In this document: positions 6,115-11,992 of the stretch, in pieces
Layout of the letters: every line of letters begins with the position of its first letter
Numbering within the stretch: position 1 is the first letter of the stretch
Origin: an uncultured Bacteroidota bacterium
GTDB taxonomy: Bacteria > Bacteroidota > Bacteroidia > Bacteroidales > P3
DNA length: 11,992 bases
Assembly (NCBI GenBank): GCA_900546465.1
Contig: URCX01000050.1
Location: forward strand, 1-11,992
Direction of reading: 5' to 3'
Position numbers and translations under genes: made by a program
The notes under the pieces: model-generated
The model's input: the letters and a program-made list of their open reading frames with translations, nothing else
What the model was told of the DNA's origin: nothing
The model's database searches: none

Positions 6115-6372
6115 CTATATCCTTTGATTCATGCCGGAAATCAATCTTGCAGGAGATAAAGTGGAGAAAATAAGTTCAGAGAACTTAACTCCCTTGCAAA
6201 AAGGCAGAACACAAAGCAAGCCTATAACAATTACAAGTGCAGAAAGAAAGAGAGTGAAGACCTGACTTCTGACCCTGCCAGCTGAAGCTTTGTCAAACTT
6301 AAACCAAAGCCAAGACCACTTATCTCGAATCCAATCCCAACACTTTCCCAAAGAAAATCCCTTTTTATACAT
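6115..6372 (-). CDS. Short single-helix membrane protein next to the RyR gene, probably truncated
   Basis: Read on the minus strand this encodes 85 residues. It begins MYKKGFSLGKCWDWIRDKWS, followed by a basic, aromatic stretch (WLWFKFDKASAGRVRSQ), one hydrophobic helix at about 38-58 (VFTLFLSALVIVIGLL), and a tail FSELIFSTLSPARLISG ending at TAG. Its ATG is 6 bases after the stop of the RyR gene, so the two are almost certainly cotranscribed and perhaps translationally coupled. The positive-inside N-terminus and lone helix look like the start of a larger channel-like protein cut short; that is inference. Just beyond the stop, another minus-strand frame continues protein-like (SKDIDRELTRNIVSILHECN), as expected if a frameshift ended the gene early. 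I do not recognise the family with confidence. Confidence 0.6.
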   Translation of the reverse strand: MYKKGFSLGKCWDWIRDKWSWLWFKFDKASAGRVRSQVFTLFLSALVIVIGLLCVLPFCKGVKFSELIFSTLSPARLISGMNQRI

Positions 6373-6378
6373 AAGCCA

Positions 6379-6678
6379 TTATCCTTTCTTTACAATCTCA
6401 AAGCCTAAGGCATATACCATTTTCAAACTCGACAAAGCTGGATTACGGTCATACTCTTTCTCACCCTCGGGCAAATTCTCATACTCCACCAAACAAGGGT
6501 GCTTCTTCTCCAAATCATTTCTCTCCTTGCCATACGTCCAACCCTCATTCATTCTCTGTTCCGTCCACACATCATGCACATTTTTGGCAATTTTTTCCGA
6601 TAATTCCAATACCTCTTCGGGTAATACCACTTCTTCCAAATTCAAGGGCTGAGGTACGTAAACGTTCTTCTTATCCAT
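6379..6678 (-). CDS. RyR-domain protein (ryanodine-receptor repeat)
   Basis: A 99-residue soluble protein that consists essentially of one RyR domain. The order of conserved parts is YVPQPLN near the start, LPEEVLELSEKIAKNVHDVW, EQRMNEGWTYGKER, KKHPCLVEYENLPEGEKEYDR, and a final helix ALSSLKMVYALGFEIVKKG. RyR repeats form part of the animal ryanodine receptor. Bacterial versions occur alone or fused to channel or nucleotide-binding domains, and their role is not settled. The ATG at 6678 was preferred to a TTG four codons earlier. The next gene, 6 bases downstream, is the short membrane protein. Their pairing suggests a membrane-linked function or the split remains of a larger RyR-channel protein. 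No promoter match is obvious upstream. Confidence 0.88.
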   Translation of the reverse strand: MDKKNVYVPQPLNLEEVVLPEEVLELSEKIAKNVHDVWTEQRMNEGWTYGKERNDLEKKHPCLVEYENLPEGEKEYDRNPALSSLKMVYALGFEIVKKG

Positions 6679-7017
6679 AAAGTTAAACAATAAAATCCTT
6701 TATGCGATAATGCTATTCTTCTCATTATATTGAATATCCGAACAACAAAATATGTATCCCCAAGCACCGATTTACACTTTCGCTCAGCTAAACTTTCGTT
6801 GCGTAAAAATAATTTGGGAAAAGAACCTGAGGAAAAAGGCTGTTGGTATTGTCTTAGAAAAAAACAAGGTAAGGAAAGGAGAAAAGATAAAAACAATGAG
6901 TTCGACTAAATGCCGAACTCATTATTTTGCTTGTTTATCTCTGCTTTTGGATTGGTGAAAGTTGCTTTTTGTTTATATCCTTGCAGTTAATTCGTGAAAC
7001 GAATCTTTGTTTACTGT
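6679..7017. other. Intergenic region between the RyR gene and gldJ
   Basis: This gap lies between the start of the RyR gene and the end of gldJ, both read leftward. It must hold the promoter of the RyR pair and holds the terminator of the gldJ unit at 6885-6923. I see no credible gene in it; the frames at 6752-6958, 6642-6896 and 6927-7151 are low-complexity or shadow frames. ACTTTCG occurs twice about 20 bases apart near 6776-6800, but no complete -33/-7 promoter was found. Confidence 0.6.
6885..6923 (-). terminator. Intrinsic terminator of the porP-gldJ operon
   Basis: A 10-bp perfect stem (AATGAGTTCG at 6895-6904 with CGAACTCATT at 6914-6923) closes a 9-base loop. On the minus strand it is followed by GTTTTTATC. 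It lies about 95 bases after the gldJ stop. The plus-strand side has a weaker T-tract, so the main direction is leftward. Confidence 0.85.
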
Positions 7018-8523
7018 TTATTGTTCCCTTGAACCCATTCTGTCCATCGCACAACGGAAACCTATCCAACTTGCACTCTTGTTTTGATCCAAGAAACGTC
7101 TTTGTCCCGGACTTAGGTAGAATGCTCTATCTTTCCAAGAACCGCCCTTAATCACCCTCGCCTTATCGTCAATCAAGGAGGTCTTCTCAAAATCGTACAT
7201 TCCGCTTGATACAGGTCTTGCGTCTTCGTCTTCATTCTCCTCTACGGCTGCTTCTCCTTCTTCTCCGCCTTCGGTTATCCAAGCATCGGTAAGTTGCGAA
7301 GCCAAATCACCGTCCAAATAATTGATATTATCGGATTGACGATAGTTCATTCTATTGATACATTCCTCTGTGGTTACAGCCCTGTAAGAAATTCTGCCCA
7401 AAGAATCCTTTTCTGCTATCATGCCATCGCTATCTGTTACTTTGGTCATGTAAACATTTCCTCTGAATGGGTTCATGTCATCGGCGTCTATACCTGTGTT
7501 CGGTCTGTAAACGTCCATTACCCATTCCGAAACATTACCTGCCATATTGTAAAGACCGAAATCATTAGGGAAGTAGAACATTACAGGTGCAGTATATTCC
7601 CAATGGTCGTTCAATGCACTTGCAACGCCCATTGCATCACCGCGACTTCTCTTGAAGTTTGCCAACATTTCTCCGTAATACTTCTTTTCAGCCGACCTTG
7701 TGATATGTCCGTTCCATGGATAAATTCTTCTTTCAACAATACGCTCGTCAACAGTATTTCCAACTAAGGAAAGAGCTGCGTATTCCCACTCTGCTTCCGT
7801 CGGAAGGCGGAAACGTGGCAACAAAATGCCGTCCTCCGGTCTTACTTTACGCGTTCCTTGCGAGTTAGGGTCCAAATCCTCCAAGTCTCTCTTCACGTAA
7901 CCTTCGTATTGTCCCGCAAGGTAAGCATCTGTTGTGAAGACATTGTCGCCTTGTTGGTCAGGGTCAAACTCCAATATGCCTTCATCAATTAAGATCTTCT
8001 CATTGACACGGTCTGTTCTCCAATTACAGTACTCGGAAGCCTGAACCCAGCTTACGCCTACCACAGGGTAGTCTGCCCATGACGGATGACGGAAGTAATA
8101 ATCCACCATCGGCTCATTATAACTCAACTTCGTTCTCCAAACCAAGGTATCCGGAAGGGCTCTTTGGTAAACTTCGGGATAGTCATTGCCATACACTCTG
8201 TTCAACCAATATAGATATTCCCTGTATGCAAGGTTGGTTACCTCGCATTCGTCCATATAGAATGATGAAACCGTTGCTTTCTTAGGTTGATTATGCCATT
8301 CGTATCTTACATTGTCCGTCATGGAACCCATAACGAACGCTCCTCCTTCAATAAATACCATTCCCGGAGGTGTCATCTGCTCTTTCGACTTTGCAGATTC
8401 AAATCCGCCCCATTTCGAATCGTTCAAATTCCAACCGGTAGTTGAAGAGGTTTGCTTGCCTTTGCAACCGAAGAAAAGAGCTGCAACGCTTAAACCAAGG
8501 ATTACTTTGCCGATTATTCTCAT
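7018..8523 (-). CDS. gldJ: GldJ-type T9SS lipoprotein with FGE-sulfatase fold
   Basis: An outer-membrane lipoprotein of the gliding/type IX secretion system. The 501-residue product starts MRIIGKVILGLSVAALFFGC, with Cys20 as the likely lipidation site. The FGE-like domain runs from GMVFIEGGAFVMG (residues 54-66), through YFRHPSWADYPVVGVSWVQA (143-162), RLPTEAEWEYAAL (239-251) and YNMAGNVSEWVMD (325-337), to GGSWKDR and WIGFRC near the end. The STTGWNLND start and the RHPSW..YPVVGVSW..A..YCNWRTDRVNE block fit GldJ better than its paralogue PorK/GldK, whose N-terminal signature is missing. Residues 419-435 form an acidic insert rich in Glu. It lies 58 bases after porP on the same strand with no terminator between, so the two form an operon. 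In related bacteria GldJ stabilises the secretion and motility machinery; here it is next to porU, as I recall for Flavobacterium. Confidence 0.87.
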   Translation of the reverse strand: MRIIGKVILGLSVAALFFGCKGKQTSSTTGWNLNDSKWGGFESAKSKEQMTPPGMVFIEGGAFVMGSMTDNVRYEWHNQPKKATVSSFYMDECEVTNLAYREYLYWLNRVYGNDYPEVYQRALPDTLVWRTKLSYNEPMVDYYFRHPSWADYPVVGVSWVQASEYCNWRTDRVNEKILIDEGILEFDPDQQGDNVFTTDAYLAGQYEGYVKRDLEDLDPNSQGTRKVRPEDGILLPRFRLPTEAEWEYAALSLVGNTVDERIVERRIYPWNGHITRSAEKKYYGEMLANFKRSRGDAMGVASALNDHWEYTAPVMFYFPNDFGLYNMAGNVSEWVMDVYRPNTGIDADDMNPFRGNVYMTKVTDSDGMIAEKDSLGRISYRAVTTEECINRMNYRQSDNINYLDGDLASQLTDAWITEGGEEGEAAVEENEDEDARPVSSGMYDFEKTSLIDDKARVIKGGSWKDRAFYLSPGQRRFLDQNKSASWIGFRCAMDRMGSREQ

Positions 8524-8581
8524 ATTAGCTATTGTTTTATTGTTCTACCATTATATTTTTATACTCTGCCAATAAGACCCC

Positions 8582-9568
8582 TTAGAATGAAGGACACTTT
8601 ATCGGTTTTATCTTTTTACGTTTTTCAGGGCAAGGAAGTTGCGCCCCCAAGGTTACTTCGTGAGCTCCGCCTGAGGCATTGGACAACTTGGATACCGTGA
8701 TATCGTAACTATATCCTATCTTGAAAGATTGGTATTGCACTCCGAACATCAGCACCAAGGCATCTGCATTGGAGAAACTGATGGATTGACGAAACCAAGT
8801 GCCTACTATGAAAGGTTCCCAATCCAAATAAAGTCCGTAGTTTATCATTTGGAACTTTCCTTGCATGCTGTAAATAATGTTGGGCGAGATTATAGGGGCT
8901 CCGAAGAACGCATTAGTTCTACGCTTATCCCTTGCAAGATTGAATCTAAGTCCTGCATTTGCCGTAAATCTTATAGGAACTCTGTTATACGAGATAAAAC
9001 CATCATCTGGTCTTAAAAGATTTGCCGCAGATATTCCTGCGAACCAATTTTCTCCGTATGCTACAGCTCCTGCCGCTATATCAAAATATGTATGCGACAA
9101 ATCCTCCGGTCTTTCTGCCATCGTATTATAAATAAATCCGTAACGCGGATCAATCATATCCGGAAATGATAATTTATCCCAGTCCAAACTGCGGTTTGTA
9201 AGACTTGCCTGAGCTGCTACATTGACATAAATATCTCTTGCAATCTTCAATCGTAGGGAATAAATCAAGGCCGCACTGTTCGTCCTGTAAAAATCGCTTT
9301 GAGCATCGCTCATAATCATCAATCCGACTCCTCCGGCTATTGCGTCAAAATATTGATCGTAACTCGCTGTAAAGGTATTGAATGCGTCCACCCCGGGCCA
9401 TTGATTTCTATAAGATAAGGAAAACCTCGGACAAACCGCCGTTCCTGCCAATGCAGGGTTCGTATATAGCGGATTAGCATAGAATTGCGAAAAATGAGGA
9501 TCCTGAGCTTGTAAGCCGAAACCCACACTCATCAACGTAATCGCAAGAATCAGTATTTTTTTCTTCAT
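8582..9568 (-). CDS. porP: PorP/SprF family T9SS outer-membrane protein
   Basis: An outer-membrane beta-barrel-like protein of 328 residues. A signal peptide (MKKKILILAITLMSVGFGLQA, cut before Gln22) is followed by the family opening QDPHFSQFYANPLYTNPALAG. Further family blocks are SLSYRNQWPG, SYDQYFDAIAGGVGL, an alternating strand region through the middle, FQMINYGLYLDWEPFIVGTWFR, and the terminal FKIGYSYDITVSKLSNASGGAHEV. The tail with basic residues and two Cys (CPEKRKKIKPIKC) recalls PorP. Proteins of this family link T9SS to the outer membrane or help particular substrates be secreted. There are usually several paralogues per genome, so porP versus sprF cannot be settled here. It is the first gene of the leftward porP-gldJ operon. 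Its promoter must lie in the divergent spacer shared with porU. Confidence 0.9.
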   Translation of the reverse strand: MKKKILILAITLMSVGFGLQAQDPHFSQFYANPLYTNPALAGTAVCPRFSLSYRNQWPGVDAFNTFTASYDQYFDAIAGGVGLMIMSDAQSDFYRTNSAALIYSLRLKIARDIYVNVAAQASLTNRSLDWDKLSFPDMIDPRYGFIYNTMAERPEDLSHTYFDIAAGAVAYGENWFAGISAANLLRPDDGFISYNRVPIRFTANAGLRFNLARDKRRTNAFFGAPIISPNIIYSMQGKFQMINYGLYLDWEPFIVGTWFRQSISFSNADALVLMFGVQYQSFKIGYSYDITVSKLSNASGGAHEVTLGAQLPCPEKRKKIKPIKCPSF

Positions 9569-10003
9569 ATTCTGTTTTCTCGTTTTTGAGACTGTACTTT
9601 GTTACCTCTGTTTGAATTGGCAATATTACGAAAAAATCTTCATACATCAGCCTTTTCCTCGTTTTTTTTCCTTGATGAATATTGCCTGCTCAGTCTAACT
9701 GTCTGTGTTCTCGGAGTAAAACCTTACAATCTCGCCATTATTGTTCTCCTCTTGCTTATATCGCAAAAATCGAAGTTTTGTTTCATTTTCGCCCATTTGG
9801 GAGACAAAAAAATCGAATCTTCAATCCGCAAAATTCTTTCCTCTTTCCAATACATTCTTCCGCCTTTTCGTAAAATCCTTTTGCCATTTCATTTTCTTCT
9901 TCTCCTATTTCGTTTCTTACGCAATAAAATATTGATTTTCGGTGTTTCTATTTTAGCTCTTTCGGAGCAGGTTTGATTGGTTTAACAGCATATTTATTTT
10001 TAC
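9569..10003. other. Divergent spacer between porP and porU
   Basis: This 435-base spacer separates two T9SS units read in opposite directions. It is AT-rich, with pyrimidines dominating the plus strand. It contains the 21-bp repeat array (9807-9911). For porU a TTTG at 9972-9975 is followed 19 bases later by TATTTTTA (9995-10002), a near match to a -7 box, but it would start transcription at or after the ATG, so I do not call it. A plus-strand 125-codon frame here is rejected as a gene. No RNA gene is visible. Confidence 0.6.
9807..9911. repeat. Second array of degenerate 21-bp tandem repeats
   Basis: Five exact 21-base steps start at 9807, 9828, 9849, 9870 and 9891. Shared features are an A-tract at the left (AAAATTC, AAAATCC), CTT in the middle and TTTC at the right end of most units. 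The spurious frame across it therefore shows heptads ending in Phe (RKILSSF, QYILPPF, RKILLPF). Read on the opposite strand, the array at 1718-1802 has the same layout (AAAATT...TTTC). The A-tracts are in helical phase, which would bend the DNA. The function is unknown. Confidence 0.65.
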
Positions 10004-11992
10004 ATGATACGGCAATTGATTTATTTTTTTACGGTTTTGATTGGATTTATCGGCTTGAATGCTCAAAACATTTCTTATCCCGATTCTTCCGTTCTTGCTC
10101 ATGGTTCATGGTACACGGTAAACATTCCGTCCAACGGTATATATAAGTTGAGTTATTCGGATTTTGTTGCGTTGGGTGTGCCGGAAGAGGAAATAAACTT
10201 CGATAATCTTTCAATATTCGGACGTCCCGGCAAGGCTGTTTCGGAAAAAAATTCTGAGTACACCCAATCCGATATAAGGGAAAACGCAATCTATGTGAAC
10301 AATGCCTCCAAGTATGCTCTCTTCTATGCCGAAAATACCATGTCTCTTAAGTACGATACGGCAAATGCCCGTTTCAACTACACTCTTCACCCTTATTCAG
10401 ATGTTTCCACCTATTTTATAACATTCGATGCCAATATCGGAAGCAAGAAACGTATCTCCGCCAGAGAAGAAATACATTCTGCCGCAACATATCAGACAAG
10501 CACCGCCCACGATGTCTTCATACATAAAAGAGAAGTGGCAAATCTTCTGGGCAGTGGCAGAAACTGGGTAGGCGAATCCTTTTCTGCCGGTTCTCCCGAA
10601 CTTTCCATTCCTCTGAATCTGCAAAACGTATCAGGCGAACACAATACCGACATAACCATTAAGGTTCTCAATCAAAGTGAAACACCCTCTTCATTCGATT
10701 GTAAACTGAACAATAACACCATTGGAAGCATAACAGTCCGCAAGACGCCTGCCGATTACGCAGCTTATGCAGGAAGCAAAACCTTTTCAGTCAATGTGGC
10801 AAATGACAACAACACCTTGAAAATCTTTTTTAACGGACAGGGAACGGCCAAAGGCAGACTTGATCACGTCAAAGCCGATTACATTAAGAAACTACGCTAT
10901 AACAACGCCTCACTACGCTTTTATGCAACAGAAAATATAGGCAGCAATAATATAGTAAGCTATCAAATAAGCAACGTCAAGGCAAACAATTTTCAAATAT
11001 GGGAAATCAGAAACGGCAATGCCCGTTTGATAAACGACTATTCAAAAGATGGAGAAACTGTCAGCCTGAAAATAAAAGCCGATACGCTATGCAGTGTCAT
11101 TATGTTCAACGGCAGTAATTTTCCAACACCAACTCTGAAAGGTAAAATAGAAAACCAAAACCTCCATGCTTGGGAAGCAGCGGATTTTGTCATCGTTACA
11201 GCACCTGCTTTTTTGGAACAGGCTGAACGTCTTGCCGAAATACACCGCACATACGACCATATAAAAGTCAATATTGCCACAACACAGCAAGTATATAACG
11301 AATTTTCTTCCGGAACAAAGGATTTTCTTGCCATAAGAGAGTTAATGAGAATGCTATACAACAAATATGGGAAAACAGCTGCGGCACCGAAGAATCTGCT
11401 TCTTTTCGGCGATGGCACTTTCGACAATAAAAACATACTTAAATACAACAATAATTTCATTCCTACCTACCAAGCGGAAAGCTCTTTGATAGATGCAGGC
11501 TCTTCTTTCACTACTGATGATGTCCTTACTTACCTTTCACCATACGCAAGCGGCAACATAAGAGATACAATGAGCATAGGCGTGGGACGATTTACCGTAA
11601 ACACCATTGCAGAGGCTCAAAACATAGTAAATAAATGCGAAAGATACGTAAGCAAAGCCGATATTAAGAATGGAGAATGGGGAGATTGGCGAAACGTTGT
11701 AACTTTGACAGCGGACGATGCCGACACATGGGGCGAGAGATACTTCATCGAGAACGCAGAAAACATATACTATGAAATAAAAGCAACAAATCCTAATTTG
11801 AATGTGGAGAAGATTTATTCCGATGCCTACAAGCAATACTCTTCTTCGGCAGGAGCCACATACCCTGACGCATCGAAAGCCATCAATCAAAGAATGAAGA
11901 AAGGTTGTCTGCTGTTTAACTATGTCGGACACGGTTCCGATGACCACCTTTCAAGTGAAAGATTGGTTACAATTACCGATATAAGCAGTTGG
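10004..11992 (+). CDS. porU: PorU, C25-family T9SS sortase (3' end outside window)
   Basis: PorU is the cell-surface signal peptidase/sortase of type IX secretion. It removes the C-terminal domain of cargo and joins the cargo to A-LPS. The frame is open for 663 codons to the last base and has no stop in the window. A signal peptide starts MIRQLIYFFTVLIGFIG and ends near LNAQ. A long N-terminal beta region follows (GSWYTVNIPSNGIYKLSYSD, FGRPGKAV). The gingipain-like C25 domain then begins near residue 390 with DFVIVTAPAFLEQAERLAE. It contains LLLFGDGTFDN, FIPTYQAESSL, SIGVGRFTVN and YVGHGS with His643, the expected catalytic His. The catalytic Cys and the C-terminal part lie beyond the edge. 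It is divergent from the porP-gldJ operon. porV often follows porU but cannot be checked here. The start fits the signal peptide; the preceding bases show no Shine-Dalgarno sequence. Confidence 0.93.
   Translation, partial: MIRQLIYFFTVLIGFIGLNAQNISYPDSSVLAHGSWYTVNIPSNGIYKLSYSDFVALGVPEEEINFDNLSIFGRPGKAVSEKNSEYTQSDIRENAIYVNNASKYALFYAENTMSLKYDTANARFNYTLHPYSDVSTYFITFDANIGSKKRISAREEIHSAATYQTSTAHDVFIHKREVANLLGSGRNWVGESFSAGSPELSIPLNLQNVSGEHNTDITIKVLNQSETPSSFDCKLNNNTIGSITVRKTPADYAAYAGSKTFSVNVANDNNTLKIFFNGQGTAKGRLDHVKADYIKKLRYNNASLRFYATENIGSNNIVSYQISNVKANNFQIWEIRNGNARLINDYSKDGETVSLKIKADTLCSVIMFNGSNFPTPTLKGKIENQNLHAWEAADFVIVTAPAFLEQAERLAEIHRTYDHIKVNIATTQQVYNEFSSGTKDFLAIRELMRMLYNKYGKTAAAPKNLLLFGDGTFDNKNILKYNNNFIPTYQAESSLIDAGSSFTTDDVLTYLSPYASGNIRDTMSIGVGRFTVNTIAEAQNIVNKCERYVSKADIKNGEWGDWRNVVTLTADDADTWGERYFIENAENIYYEIKATNPNLNVEKIYSDAYKQYSSSAGATYPDASKAINQRMKKGCLLFNYVGHGSDDHLSSERLVTITDISSW

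Noticed and set aside
7294..7767. Plus-strand 157-codon frame
   Set aside because: Antisense shadow of gldJ, whose conserved FGE motifs lie on the other strand.
7018..8523. Calling the lipoprotein PorK/GldK because it follows porP
   Set aside because: The N-terminal and RHP/VGVSW blocks match GldJ better, and no porLMN genes follow; the downstream gene is a RyR protein after a terminator.
9599..9976. Plus-strand 125-codon frame in the porP-porU spacer
   Set aside because: It starts with TTG, is built from Leu/Phe/Ile low complexity, and its heptad pattern simply follows the 21-bp DNA repeats. It is a by-product of pyrimidine-rich spacer DNA.
11038..11947. Minus-strand frames of 140 and 136 codons at the right edge
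   Set aside because: Antisense shadows of porU, which is open through the whole region and has clear C25 motifs.

Overview
The window comes from a member of the Bacteroidota, most likely of the order Bacteroidales. The signs are a type IX secretion (T9SS) gene cluster, a DPP5-like lipoprotein peptidase, a DUF3127 protein, a RyR-domain protein, a -33/-7 promoter of the Bacteroidota type (TTTG, then TAnnTTTG), and a general lack of Shine-Dalgarno sequences.

Left part (1-1860). The window opens in the last 84 codons of a ribonuclease Y gene, closed by a strong intrinsic terminator. A 34-codon, extremely Lys/Arg-rich reading frame with a GTG start follows and ends 12 bases before a second terminator. 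Next is a small two-helix membrane protein gene, split into two frames at a run of eight T and closed by a third terminator. The 600 bases after that hold no intact gene. On the minus strand one frame stays open for 163 codons except for three TAA stops and looks like a decayed gene. Just before the next promoter lie four degenerate 21-22 bp tandem repeats.

Middle part (1865-6678). An HD-domain phosphohydrolase starts a few bases below its promoter and is followed by an S9 prolyl-oligopeptidase-family lipoprotein; both probably share one transcript. A DUF3127 protein with an SSB-like acidic tip (EDDLPF) comes next. About 300 bases of hairpins and gene fragments follow. A minus-strand pair then encodes a RyR-domain protein and a short, probably truncated, single-helix membrane protein.

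Right part (7018-11992). The T9SS genes porP/sprF and gldJ run leftward as an operon with its own terminator. Divergent from them is porU, the C25-type T9SS sortase, which runs off the right edge with 663 codons visible. The 435-base divergent spacer carries a second array of 21-bp repeats that resembles the first one when that is read on the other strand.

How the genes relate: PorU processes and anchors T9SS cargo at the cell surface. PorP/SprF-type proteins are outer-membrane partners of the system. GldJ is an FGE-fold outer-membrane lipoprotein of the same machinery. The other genes look like housekeeping or accessory functions. Nothing here is a defence island, CRISPR array, insertion sequence or RNA operon. 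The less explained signals are the phased 21-bp repeats, the homopolymer-split membrane gene, the basic mini-protein, and the RyR gene paired with a membrane fragment.
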